Assembly (NCBI GenBank): GCA_958296165.1
Contig: OY282447.1
Coordinates: forward strand, 1,302,001 to 1,366,000
Direction of reading: 5' to 3'
Length of the DNA: 64,000 nt
From: an uncultured Pseudomonadales bacterium
Lineage (GTDB): Bacteria > Pseudomonadota > Gammaproteobacteria > Pseudomonadales > Azotimanducaceae
The position numbers and the translations under genes are program-made. Within the stretch, counting starts at the first letter, position 1; each line of letters begins with the position of its first letter. The notes beneath the pieces were generated by a model. It made no database searches and was not told the DNA's origin. It saw only the letters and a program-made list of their open reading frames with translations. Positions 8,828 to 19,131 of the stretch are shown piece by piece.

Positions 8828-9667
8828 ATGGAAGCCGCCATGTACCTACCTCCCGCTTCGCCGCAGCTGATCGGCAGCGTCCTCGACAATGCCTTCCGCT
8901 TGCTGATAGCGACGTTCAGGCAAGTTGTCGGCTTGGCCGTCGTTGCCAGCGCGATTGCCGGTGCTTGGCGATTGTTCGACGACACGTTGGGAAACCTGGC
9001 GGCCGGTAACTTCGACCCGGCAGACGCCTCCTTCCAAGATGTCGTGCCGGTCTTGGTGGGCGGGCTGGTGGGCCTCTACTTCCATCTGGCCATCACCGCC
9101 CGCATGGCGGCGTTTGCCTCCAATCGTCCCATCGCAATCGCCGAGGCACTGCGACGAGCGCTGCGTCGCTTTCCGGCACTGCTCGTGTGCGTGCTTGCAT
9201 TCATCCTCCTGTTCAGTTTGCCTTTCCTGCTTGGCGCGGCCCTGATCGCCGTGGTCGGGCCGGGCGGCATCGTCGGTCTGCTGGCGTTGGTGCCGGCACT
9301 CGTCTTGATCGTCTATCTGTATCCCGCCACGTTGCTCGTCGTCACCGCCAACATCGGTGGTGTTGCGGCACTGTGGCGCAGCTTCAATCTGGTGCGGCGC
9401 AACTTCTGGCGCACTACGGTCATCCTCTCGGTAGGCAGCATCATCGTCCTCGCGGCAACGATGGTGGTGGGGCTGGTCGGCTTGGCGGTGGCCGCCTTGG
9501 CCGGTTTTGGCAACGTTAGCGTCGACCTAGCCGCCTATCTGGTCGAGACCGCCGGCGGCGCCGTCACCGTGCCGCTCTGGATCGCTCTGTCGCTCGCGCT
9601 GCTGCGCGACCTGGAGTTGCGCCGCGAGGGGGAAGATCTGTCGGCCCGCATCAAGGCCTCGTCGTGA
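8828..9667 (+). CDS. Integral membrane protein heading the MoxR/DUF58 operon
   Basis: 279 residues from ATG 8828 (another ATG at 8840 is possible). Several long hydrophobic stretches suggest about six membrane helices, with short loops such as RRALRRFP and WRSFNLVRRNFWRT. The RRNFW pattern resembles YciC/GDPD-membrane-domain type proteins. The function is unknown. The stop overlaps the GTG of the next gene (GTGA). Membrane proteins of this sort commonly sit beside DUF4129 and MoxR genes. Confidence 0.75.
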   Translation: MEAAMYLPPASPQLIGSVLDNAFRLLIATFRQVVGLAVVASAIAGAWRLFDDTLGNLAAGNFDPADASFQDVVPVLVGGLVGLYFHLAITARMAAFASNRPIAIAEALRRALRRFPALLVCVLAFILLFSLPFLLGAALIAVVGPGGIVGLLALVPALVLIVYLYPATLLVVTANIGGVAALWRSFNLVRRNFWRTTVILSVGSIIVLAATMVVGLVGLAVAALAGFGNVSVDLAAYLVETAGGAVTVPLWIALSLALLRDLELRREGEDLSARIKASS

Positions 9668-10446
9668 AAACAGCGGCTTGCGCGTTGCTGGCCCTGCTGG
9701 CGTTGCCGGCCGGGGCCGAAACGGTGCTCGCCTCGGATGTGCAAGCGGACGCGTTGAGCGCGGCGCAACAGCAAATGCTGGAAACCACCTTGGCCGCATA
9801 CGCCGAGCCAAGGCGCGCGCCGGCGTTGAACACAGAACGCATCAAGGCGATTGTCGCCGACATGCCCTGGACGTCGCCAACGCGCGACGGGCTCTTGAAG
9901 CGCGTGTGGCGCTGGCTCAAACGGCAGCTTCAAGAACAGGAGGTGGAAGTCGACTGGTTGGAAAGGTGGCTGCGCGAGCTGCTGGCGATGCCGAAGTCGG
10001 TCGCCGATTGGGTGTCGCGTCTGGCGATCGCGACAATGATCGTGCTAGTGCTCGGCTTGATCGTCAACGAAGTCCGGCGCGGCACTTGGCGGCGCTCGCC
10101 GCGCACATCGCCATTCTCCGACGATGCGGACGCCCGCCTTGAGAACGTCGTCCTCACATGGCAAGCCGTGGCCGCGCTGCCGCCACAAGATCGGCCCGGC
10201 GCGGTACTGCGGCTGGTGTTGGCGGCGCTGTCGGCCGACGGCCTTACGTCCTCCCGCGATGGCCACACGCATCGCCAGATTGCTGCCGAAGCGGAGCGCG
10301 CCGGCGGCGCCGGCGAGCCGCTGGCGCAGTTGGCAAGGATGGCGGAGCAGGCGCGCTTCGGCAGATGGCGACTGGACGTTTCCGAGGGTGAACGCGCGTT
10401 GGCGCTCGGCCGTTCGATAGTCGGCGCTTCCGCACCTGGCTCATGA
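9664..10446 (+). CDS. DUF4129 domain protein
   Basis: 260 residues, GTG start overlapping the previous stop. A signal-peptide-like N-terminus (ALLALLALPAGAE), an amphipathic region and one membrane helix (IATMIVLVLGLIV, about residues 120-132) come first. A C-terminal cytoplasmic domain follows with the THRQI and RFGRW motifs characteristic of DUF4129. These proteins accompany MoxR ATPases and DUF58/VWA proteins, probably in a membrane-bound maturation complex. The next gene overlaps by four bases. Confidence 0.8.
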   Translation: MKTAACALLALLALPAGAETVLASDVQADALSAAQQQMLETTLAAYAEPRRAPALNTERIKAIVADMPWTSPTRDGLLKRVWRWLKRQLQEQEVEVDWLERWLRELLAMPKSVADWVSRLAIATMIVLVLGLIVNEVRRGTWRRSPRTSPFSDDADARLENVVLTWQAVAALPPQDRPGAVLRLVLAALSADGLTSSRDGHTHRQIAAEAERAGGAGEPLAQLARMAEQARFGRWRLDVSEGERALALGRSIVGASAPGS

Positions 10447-11678
10447 GAGATCGGCTAGTCACCGCGCTGGGCGCTCTGTTGGCACTGGCGGCCGTGATCT
10501 TGGTTGTCCTGGCCGACCACGACCCGCCCCCATCGCGCCCAACTTCCGTGGAGCCCGGGCCGAACGGCTACCGGGCTTTGCGAGACTGGCTGCACGAAAG
10601 CGGCGTCAACGCTGTAAGCCATCGGCACGGCTGGGATGCGCTGAAAGACTACGGCAACGGCAACCTGCTAATCGTCACGCTGCCTCTGCAAACGCGCATG
10701 CGCGAGGGCGAAGCAGGCGCCATGCTGCCGTGGGTGGCAGAAGGCAATACGCTGTTGTTGATGGCGGCCCTGAACGACACGCCCGATTGGTCGCTGGCCG
10801 CGCCTGGGCTGCGCACCTTTGAAGACGATTTGGAATCGCTCACCCTGCTGCGCTTCGAGGCGGCCAAGGCCCAAGATGGGCAAACCCTGGAGGCGGGCGT
10901 CCTCGGTGAAGAGACTAGGTTGGATCTGGCCGTCGTTCAGGCGCATCCGCTTGCGGAAGGCGTCGGCGGCTTGGTCGGCGTCACGGATGCGCCGGCGAGC
11001 GTCTGGCAGGTAGACGCAGCGCCCGACGAAGTGAGGCTGCGGGTGGCTATCGCCACGCCGCACGGTACGGACGCCATCTGGCACGTCCCCTTCGGCCGCG
11101 GCGACATCTTCGTCTCGGCGCTCGGCAGCCTGTTCACCAATCGCGTCATAGCGCAGGCAGACAACGCCACGTTGTTCGCCAACTTGGTGCGCCACCATGT
11201 CGAACCCGCCAAAGCGGTGATCTTCGACGACCTGCATCAGGGTCTCGCCGCGTACTACGGCCCAACGGCCTTCTACCAGGATCCGCGCCTGCACGCTTCC
11301 ATCGCGTTCGTGCTGGCGCTGTGGTTCCTCTACATGGTCGGCACCTGGAACCGTCTGGCGCCGATGCGCGATGCCTCGAACGAACCGGGGCAGCAGGAGT
11401 TCGTGTACGCCGTGGGCGGCTTTTTGGCTCGTAAGCTCTCCGCCGTAGATGCCGGGAGGATGCTGTTCGCCTCTTGGTTCAGTGCGCTCCAAGGCAAACC
11501 GACGAGCTTCGAGCGGCCGCCTTGGCAGCGCTTGGAAGCCAACCCCGTCACCAACAAGGAGCTGCTCACGGCACTCCAGGAAGACCACGCCCGCCTGCGC
11601 TCTGGCAAGAAGGTTCAATTACGAAAGCTGCACAATCGCATACGGCGGCTGACGGCAGGCGGTGGAGGCGCAGCGTGA
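10443..11678 (+). CDS. DUF4350 domain protein
   Basis: 411 residues. An N-terminal membrane helix (ALGALLALAAVILVVLA) precedes the PNGYRALRDWLHESG motif typical of DUF4350. A large extracytoplasmic domain follows, and then a second helix near residue 285 (IAFVLALWFLYMVGTW). The basic C-terminus would be cytoplasmic. Start and stop both overlap neighbours by four bases, so this is the middle of a tightly coupled operon. It is likely a partner of the MoxR ATPase. Confidence 0.82.
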   Translation: MRDRLVTALGALLALAAVILVVLADHDPPPSRPTSVEPGPNGYRALRDWLHESGVNAVSHRHGWDALKDYGNGNLLIVTLPLQTRMREGEAGAMLPWVAEGNTLLLMAALNDTPDWSLAAPGLRTFEDDLESLTLLRFEAAKAQDGQTLEAGVLGEETRLDLAVVQAHPLAEGVGGLVGVTDAPASVWQVDAAPDEVRLRVAIATPHGTDAIWHVPFGRGDIFVSALGSLFTNRVIAQADNATLFANLVRHHVEPAKAVIFDDLHQGLAAYYGPTAFYQDPRLHASIAFVLALWFLYMVGTWNRLAPMRDASNEPGQQEFVYAVGGFLARKLSAVDAGRMLFASWFSALQGKPTSFERPPWQRLEANPVTNKELLTALQEDHARLRSGKKVQLRKLHNRIRRLTAGGGGAA

Positions 11679-12631
11679 CAGGCAGGGCGCAATCGTTGGA
11701 AGCCCACCTGCAGCGCGAACTGGGCAAGGTGCTGTTCGGTGTGCAAGACGTCATCCACGAAGTGTGCATCGCGCTGCTCGGCCGCGGCCACGTCTTGCTC
11801 GAAGGGCCTCCCGGCGTCGGCAAGACGCTGCTCGGCAAATCCTTCGCACAGACGCTCGGCGGCAACTACCGGCGCGTGCAGGGCACGGCGGATCTCATGC
11901 CTGCGGACATCACCGGCGTTCACGTCTACAACGCCGGGCGCGCCGCGTTCGAGTTCCAGCCGGGGCCGGTCTTCGCAGACGTGCTGCTGGTGGACGAGAT
12001 CAACCGCAGCGGGCCAAAGACGCAGTCCGCCCTGTTGGAAGCGATGCAGGAGCGTCAGGTCACCGTGGACCGAGAGACCTTCCCGCTAACCGAGGACTTC
12101 CTCGTGGTGGCTACCCAGAACCCCGGCGAGTTCGAGGGAACCTATCCGCTGCCGGAATCGCAGCTAGACCGCTTTCTGCTGAGCGCCACGATGTCCTATC
12201 CCCACAAAGAGAGCGAGGCTCGCGTAGTGAGCGCTTACAACCTGCCCATCCCGGACGCACCTGCCGATGCCGCCGAGAGCACGATCGTGGCGCTGCCTGC
12301 CGGCGCCGTGCGCGAAGCGCAGGCCGAGCTTGCGCAGGTCCATCTGGCACCGGAGCTGGTGGCGTATGCGCTGGACATCGCCACGGCCAGCCGCGAGCAC
12401 AGCCAAACAAGCCTCGGGCTCTCGACTCGCGGCGTCGTGGCGCTAACGCGCTGCGCCCGCATCAAGGCCGCCTTGGACGGCGCCGAATACGTCGTGCCGG
12501 ACCACGTCAAGCGGGTCGCCCCGTGGGTGCTCAACCACCGCTTGGTGATAGCGCCGAACGCGGCATTGGAGGGTGCCGAAGCGCCGCAATTGGTAGAACA
12601 GATTCTCGCTGAGGTGCCGATACCGCGGTGA
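11675..12631 (+). CDS. MoxR-family AAA+ ATPase
   Basis: 318 residues from GTG 11675, which overlaps the previous stop. Longer readings upstream run through the DUF4350 gene in another frame and are rejected. Walker A GPPGVGKT is at residues 44-51, Walker B LLVDEIN at 104-110, followed by sensor ATQNP and the PLPESQLDRF arginine-finger region. MoxR ATPases act as chaperones that activate or assemble VWA-domain proteins. Here the likely client is the DUF58 protein encoded directly after it with a GTGA overlap. Confidence 0.93.
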   Translation: MTGRAQSLEAHLQRELGKVLFGVQDVIHEVCIALLGRGHVLLEGPPGVGKTLLGKSFAQTLGGNYRRVQGTADLMPADITGVHVYNAGRAAFEFQPGPVFADVLLVDEINRSGPKTQSALLEAMQERQVTVDRETFPLTEDFLVVATQNPGEFEGTYPLPESQLDRFLLSATMSYPHKESEARVVSAYNLPIPDAPADAAESTIVALPAGAVREAQAELAQVHLAPELVAYALDIATASREHSQTSLGLSTRGVVALTRCARIKAALDGAEYVVPDHVKRVAPWVLNHRLVIAPNAALEGAEAPQLVEQILAEVPIPR

Positions 12632-13923
12632 GCTTCGCGCCGCTCGGCATGACGTTCATAGCGCTGTTGGCGCTCGCCGGCATCGCCCACCAGTGGGGCG
12701 ATCCAAGCGCGTTTCCGTGGTGGCGCCTCGGTGCGATCGCGCTCGTGTTGGGCTTCGTTTGGGAGTGGTGGCAGGTGCGTCGCTGCAACCTGCACACTTC
12801 CTTGACGGCACCACCATTGCTACTTGGCCGGTCATCGGAGTCAACGCTCACTTTCAAGCACGATGGGCGGCGACCGCTCACGATCGAGTTCGCGCCACAG
12901 CCGCCGTGGCACTGCGAGATGGCATCGGCCGCCCGCACAGCCGTCCTGCCAGCCCAACAACAACCGCTGCGCCACACCGTTGCGCTACGGCCTGTGCAGT
13001 TGGGCACGGCGCCCTGGCCGCCGCTGCCGTTGCGCGTCAAGGGGCCGTTCGGCCTGGGCTGGTGGCGCAAGCCGCAACGTCTTGATACGGAAGTGGTGGT
13101 AGTGCCGGATACGCTGGGCGGGCGCCGCACTCGAGTCGGCAATGCGCCGGTGGGCGCCGGACGCCGTTCTCTTGCCGGCACCGGACACGAGCTGGACCAC
13201 CTGCGCGACTACCAGCCAGGCGACGCGCGCTCGGCCGTCGATTGGAAGGCCACCGCCCGCACCACATCGCTGGTAACGCGGGTGGTGCGCGAAGACCAGC
13301 GCCTGTCGGTGATGTTGGTAGTGGACGCTGGCCGCACCAGCCGCACACGCATCGACGGGCTCAGCCAGCTTGGCCACTATGTGAACGTCTGCGCCCGCTT
13401 TGCGGAGCACGCCGTGGCGAATGACGACCAAGTGGGCTTGGTGACGGTGGCAGACCAGCCGCTCACCCGCCTTGCGCCCGGTCGCGGCGTCGCCGCGGTC
13501 GCCCGCATCCGCGCGGCGCTGGCCGGGCTCGCCACCGAGGCAGCCGAAACAGACCTCGTTGCGGCAGCGCTGGCGGTGAAGCAGCTAGTCCGTCACCGTT
13601 GCTTGATCGTGCTGCTCACAGACTTGTACGGTCAATCGGGCAGCGGCAGGCTGATGCAGAGCATTCGCCTGTGGGTGCCGAAGCATGTGCCCATGGTTGC
13701 TGGCCTTATCGCCGAAGACGTGGATCACATGCGCCGAGCGCAAGCGCAAGAGTGGCTCGACCCCTATGTGTCGCTAGCCGCAGCCGACTACCGCGCCAAT
13801 CTTGAAGCCACTGCGGCCGGCCTGCACCGCTTGGGATCGTATCCGCTGATCTGCCGCGCTGCGATGCTGGAATCCCGCGTGCTGGAACAGTATCGGCTGC
13901 TGAAGCGTCAACGCCGCGTGTAG
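12628..13923 (+). CDS. DUF58 (VWA-like) domain protein
   Basis: 431 residues. Two N-terminal membrane helices (residues 3-45) are followed by a beta-rich region. The signature DUF58 block comes next, including GTGHELDHLRDYQPGDA and DWKATART, then a VWA-like segment (VMLVVDAGRTS) with a MIDAS-like Asp. It is the last gene of the membrane protein/DUF4129/DUF4350/MoxR/DUF58 operon. The VWA-like part is the expected MoxR substrate. The cellular target is unknown. Confidence 0.88.
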   Translation: MSFAPLGMTFIALLALAGIAHQWGDPSAFPWWRLGAIALVLGFVWEWWQVRRCNLHTSLTAPPLLLGRSSESTLTFKHDGRRPLTIEFAPQPPWHCEMASAARTAVLPAQQQPLRHTVALRPVQLGTAPWPPLPLRVKGPFGLGWWRKPQRLDTEVVVVPDTLGGRRTRVGNAPVGAGRRSLAGTGHELDHLRDYQPGDARSAVDWKATARTTSLVTRVVREDQRLSVMLVVDAGRTSRTRIDGLSQLGHYVNVCARFAEHAVANDDQVGLVTVADQPLTRLAPGRGVAAVARIRAALAGLATEAAETDLVAAALAVKQLVRHRCLIVLLTDLYGQSGSGRLMQSIRLWVPKHVPMVAGLIAEDVDHMRRAQAQEWLDPYVSLAAADYRANLEATAAGLHRLGSYPLICRAAMLESRVLEQYRLLKRQRRV

Positions 13924-14014
13924 CGTCGGCGACCGCCGAGTACAGCGCAGCGGCCTGCTGCGGTAAGCCGCAAGCCGCACACTGGCACGGCAGCATGGTT
14001 TACGCTTGGCAATC

Positions 14015-15385
<1,371 letters not shown>

Positions 15386-15390
15386 AGAGC

Positions 15391-16344
15391 ATGCCCGTGC
15401 CCGCCGCTGGCCAGAAATACCGCACGCCGCACGGCTTCACCGCCATCAAAGACGGCATCAAGGTGAAGCATCTGGACGCGGCGCCGCAGCAGCAGCCTAA
15501 GCCGCCTTGGCTGCGCGTGCGCATCGGCGGCAACGGCAACTACGCCACGGTGCGTCGCACGGTGCGCACGCACGCTCTGGCCACGGTGTGCGAAGAATCC
15601 CACTGTCCCAACATCGGCGAGTGCTGGAACGCCGGCACGGCCACCATCATGCTGATGGGCAGCGTCTGCACGCGCGCTTGCCGCTTCTGCGCGGTAGACA
15701 CCGGCAATCCGCACGGCTGGCTGGATGCCAGCGAACCTGCCAATGCCGCCGAGTCCGTTGCACTGATGGCGCTCAAGTACGTGGTGCTCACGTCGGTGGA
15801 CCGCGACGACCTCGGCGATGGCGGCGCGGCCCACTACGCCGCCTGCATCCGCGCCATCAAGGCGCGCTGCCCGCACACCACGGTGGAGGCGCTGACGCCG
15901 GATTTCCAGGGCGACGCCGACGCCGTGCGCACCGTGGTGACCGCCGGCGCGGACGTCTTCGCGCAGAACTTGGAAACGGTGCGGCGGCTCACCGGCACCG
16001 TGCGCGACCCGCGCGCCGGGTACCGGCAAACGCTCGCGGTGCTGGCCCACGCGAAGTCCCTGGGCACGGTCACCAAGAGCAGCCTGATGCTCGGCTTGGG
16101 CGAAACGGATGCGGAAATCCGCACTGCACTGGCCGATCTGCGCCAGAGCGGCGTCGATCTGCTCACGCTGGGCCAATATCTGCAACCTACTCGAAATCAC
16201 CTGCCGGTGGCGCGCTGGGTTCATCCGCGCGAGTTCGAGCAGTATCGGCAGTGGGGCTTGGCGGAGGGCTTCAAGGAAGTGGCATCCGGCCCGCTGGTGC
16301 GCTCTAGCTATCGGGCGGACGAACTGGCGAGGGCGGCGCGATGA
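15391..16344 (+). CDS. lipA: Lipoyl synthase
   Basis: 317 residues from ATG 15391, five bases after asnS. The upstream extension of the frame lies inside asnS and is rejected. The auxiliary cluster cysteines are C67, C72 and C78 ([12 protein letters not shown]) and the radical-SAM motif is C93-C97-C100 (CTRACRFC). The C-terminal RSSY motif is present. The enzyme inserts two sulfurs into octanoyl groups on lipoyl domains. No lipB is nearby. The stop overlaps the start of the aminopeptidase. Confidence 0.96.
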   Translation: MPVPAAGQKYRTPHGFTAIKDGIKVKHLDAAPQQQPKPPWLRVRIGGNGNYATVRRTVRTHALATVCEESHCPNIGECWNAGTATIMLMGSVCTRACRFCAVDTGNPHGWLDASEPANAAESVALMALKYVVLTSVDRDDLGDGGAAHYAACIRAIKARCPHTTVEALTPDFQGDADAVRTVVTAGADVFAQNLETVRRLTGTVRDPRAGYRQTLAVLAHAKSLGTVTKSSLMLGLGETDAEIRTALADLRQSGVDLLTLGQYLQPTRNHLPVARWVHPREFEQYRQWGLAEGFKEVASGPLVRSSYRADELARAAR

Positions 16345-17684
16345 TGCCGGACGACGGCCGCGACGCCACGTTGATAGAGGTCGTGGCGAAGCCGGAGTTG
16401 GCGGCATGGCGACAAGCGCAAGACGAGCAGACGAGGGCTTGGCTGGATGCCGCCGGGTTCCAAGCGAACGCCGGCGAGGCCGTGCGCGTGGCGCAGGCCG
16501 ATGGCCAACCCGGCCGCGTGATCGCCGGCTTGGGCGATCACGCGAATCTAGAGAGCCTGGGTGCGCTGCCCTTTCGGCTGGCCGCTGGCGACTATCGCTT
16601 GGCGCCCACCGCGTACGCTAGGCAGCTGGCGCTCGGTTGGGGTTTGGGCGCCTATCGGTTCGGCGCCTACAAACGGCCGGACCGCGATCCGGCGCAGCTC
16701 TTGGTAGCCGATCAAGCCGTACACGACGAACTGGCCGCGGTCTCGCTGTGCCGCGACCTCATCAACACGCCGACGTCCGACATGCTGCCGCACCATCTCG
16801 AAGCCGCTGCTCGCCAGCTCGCGCAGCGCAATGGCGCTGCGATCGACGTGACCACGGGCGATGCGCTGCTGCGCCGCGGCTTCGAGACCATCCACGCGGT
16901 CGGCCGCGCCAGCGCATCGATGCCGCGCTTGATCGACATGCGTTGGGGCGAGGCCAGCCACCCAAAAGTCACCTTGGTGGGCAAGGGCGTGTGCTTCGAC
17001 AGCGGCGGATTGAATCTGAAGCCAGCTTCCAACATGCGGCTGATGAAAAAAGACATGGGCGGCGCCGCGCATGTGCTCGGGCTCGCGCAGCTGGTGATGA
17101 CGCGCCGCCTGCCCGTGGCGCTGCGCGTGCTGGTGCCGGCAGTGGAGAATGCCGTTTCCGCCAACGCCTACCGCCCCGGCGACGTCATTCACACCTATCA
17201 AGGCATCACCGTGGAGATCGACAACACGGATGCGGAAGGCCGCCTGGTGCTGGCCGATGCCTTGGCGCTTGCCGCTGAAGAAGAGCCCGTCCTGGTGGTC
17301 GATTTCGCCACCCTCACCGGCGCCGCCCGCACGGCTCTTGGCACGGAGTTGCCGGCCATGTTCACCAATCGCGACGAGCTGGCGGCCGGCATCGCCGCAG
17401 CGGGAGCGAAGGTGGAAGATCCCGTGTGGCGCCTGCCGTTGTTCGCTCCCTATCGGCGCCTGTTGAAGAGCAAAGTCGCCGACTTGGTAAACGCGCCCTC
17501 GTCGCCCTACGCTGGCGCGATCGCGGCAGCACTGTTCCTCGAACGCTTCGCGGGCAAAGGCGCGTGGGTACACTTCGACATCATGGCCTGGAACTTGACG
17601 ACGCGCGCCGCGCATCCGGAAGGCGGCGAAGCCATGGGCTTGCGGGCAGTCTACGGCTATCTGGCCGAACGCTTCGGCTCGTGA
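16341..17684 (+). CDS. M17 (leucyl) aminopeptidase family protein
   Basis: 447 residues. The C-terminal catalytic domain has the metal-binding blocks [14 protein letters not shown] and NTDAEGRL and the later ATLTGAART, all matching M17 enzymes (PepA/PepB). The N-terminal part is shorter and less conserved than in PepA, so it is nearer the PepB-like or plant-type branch. It removes N-terminal residues from peptides using two metal ions. ATG overlaps the lipA stop, so it is co-transcribed with asnS-lipA. Confidence 0.9.
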   Translation: MMPDDGRDATLIEVVAKPELAAWRQAQDEQTRAWLDAAGFQANAGEAVRVAQADGQPGRVIAGLGDHANLESLGALPFRLAAGDYRLAPTAYARQLALGWGLGAYRFGAYKRPDRDPAQLLVADQAVHDELAAVSLCRDLINTPTSDMLPHHLEAAARQLAQRNGAAIDVTTGDALLRRGFETIHAVGRASASMPRLIDMRWGEASHPKVTLVGKGVCFDSGGLNLKPASNMRLMKKDMGGAAHVLGLAQLVMTRRLPVALRVLVPAVENAVSANAYRPGDVIHTYQGITVEIDNTDAEGRLVLADALALAAEEEPVLVVDFATLTGAARTALGTELPAMFTNRDELAAGIAAAGAKVEDPVWRLPLFAPYRRLLKSKVADLVNAPSSPYAGAIAAALFLERFAGKGAWVHFDIMAWNLTTRAAHPEGGEAMGLRAVYGYLAERFGS

Positions 17685-17733
17685 CGGCGCAGGCAGCCAT
17701 CAGCTAGCAGCGCACACGAAAACAGCCCGGTCC

Positions 17734-19095
17734 ATGCACATGCCGGAGCACATCGAAGCCGCATTGCGCGACTACGACCGCCGACGCGACCGTTCCAGCC
17801 CGCCCGTTTTCGTGGGCCGCGCGGATGAGATCGCCTTCCTGCACGAAACCGTAGCCGCAGCGCAATCCGGCGCCGAAGGCATCACCGCTGTTGTGCAGGG
17901 CGTTCCAGGCGTTGGCAAGTCTGCGTTGTGCAAGCAGTTCGAGAAGGAGCTCCGCATGGCCCTGACGGACGACGCACCCGTCGTCGTCGTTTCCAAGGAC
18001 TGCGATTTCTTCGACCGAACGCCCGTTAGCATGGTGAAAGAACTTGCCGCCGACATTCCGGTTCGCATGGACTTGCTGAGCCGGCTGCCGGGCTTCGAGA
18101 AGGTGGAAGATCACGTTGGCAAGGCCATCGGCTTCGCCACCGCGCTGAAACGAGGCTCGTCGCTAGACCTTGTGGTGCAGACGATGAACCTAGACCAGTC
18201 GTCATCGCTCGGTGCTGCGCTCGACACGTTCGCAGAGAGGATGTGGCCGGCCGGGATCACGCTGATCCTTTCGGTCGACGAGATGCAGAACATGGAAGAC
18301 ACGCCGCGAACGAGAAGGAACCTGCAGGCGATCCACAGCAAGCGCTTCGCCACCAACATCGCTGTGGTCGGTTTCGGCTTGCAGCACACCAGCGCCAGGC
18401 TCCGAGACTTAGGGCTGTCTCGGCTCGGGTCCGGCCAAGTGCGAACTCTAGGGTGCATGGACTCTGCGGACGCGACGCATCTGGTGGGCCGAACTTTCGA
18501 CTATTTGGGCCTCGCGTACGAACGCGAGGACTGGCGAGGCTACGCCAGGCAGCTTGGTTTCGGATCCCACGACTGGACGACGTGGCGCAACGCTGCGCAG
18601 GCCGTCATCGAAGAAGAATCGGCCAACTTTCCACACCACCTCGTCAATGGCATCAGAGGCGTTTGCAAGATCGTGCTCGACGGCGAGCTTCGTCATCCCG
18701 GCCAGCGGGGATTGAGCGCCCTTCGCCAGCTTTGCCAGAACAGCAAGGAGGAATACTACGCCGCAAGACTGGAACCGTCGGCGAACCACACGATGGCCTT
18801 GGCGGCGGCCTTGCGGAAAGCCAACGAGGCGGGAGAGGTGGACACGTCCGTAGTGCTGGACGCTTTGGTCGAGAGCGACAACAATGGCCGCAAGACAGAC
18901 GCCGACACCGCCGCCACGGTACTCAACGGCCTGATCGACCGGGGCTTGCTGACGAGGCGGGGTGCAACGCTCGTTGGAGTCGCGGTGCCTTCGATGGCCG
19001 GCTATCTGACGGACGAGCTGGATCGTTCCCTGGCGTTGGGCGGGGCGGCGGCGCACAGGCTGGCGGAGGCCCTGAAGATCGACATACCCAAGTAG
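17734..19095 (+). CDS. Orphan AAA/STAND-like ATPase
   Basis: 453 residues. A VFVGRADEI box precedes Walker A GVPGVGKS (residues 56-63). A Walker B-like LILSVDEMQ lies near residue 178. The arrangement resembles ORC/Cdc6-like and STAND ATPases. The C-terminus (NGLIDRGLLTRR, then VAVPSMAGYL) looks like a winged helix. No effector domain is visible and no partner gene adjoins: upstream is the aminopeptidase (49 bases) and downstream a convergent amidohydrolase. Function unknown. Confidence 0.8.
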   Translation: MHMPEHIEAALRDYDRRRDRSSPPVFVGRADEIAFLHETVAAAQSGAEGITAVVQGVPGVGKSALCKQFEKELRMALTDDAPVVVVSKDCDFFDRTPVSMVKELAADIPVRMDLLSRLPGFEKVEDHVGKAIGFATALKRGSSLDLVVQTMNLDQSSSLGAALDTFAERMWPAGITLILSVDEMQNMEDTPRTRRNLQAIHSKRFATNIAVVGFGLQHTSARLRDLGLSRLGSGQVRTLGCMDSADATHLVGRTFDYLGLAYEREDWRGYARQLGFGSHDWTTWRNAAQAVIEEESANFPHHLVNGIRGVCKIVLDGELRHPGQRGLSALRQLCQNSKEEYYAARLEPSANHTMALAAALRKANEAGEVDTSVVLDALVESDNNGRKTDADTAATVLNGLIDRGLLTRRGATLVGVAVPSMAGYLTDELDRSLALGGAAAHRLAEALKIDIPK

Positions 19096-19131
19096 CCGAT
19101 GCGCCTGCCACGCGCCGGTTCAAGCCGCCGA

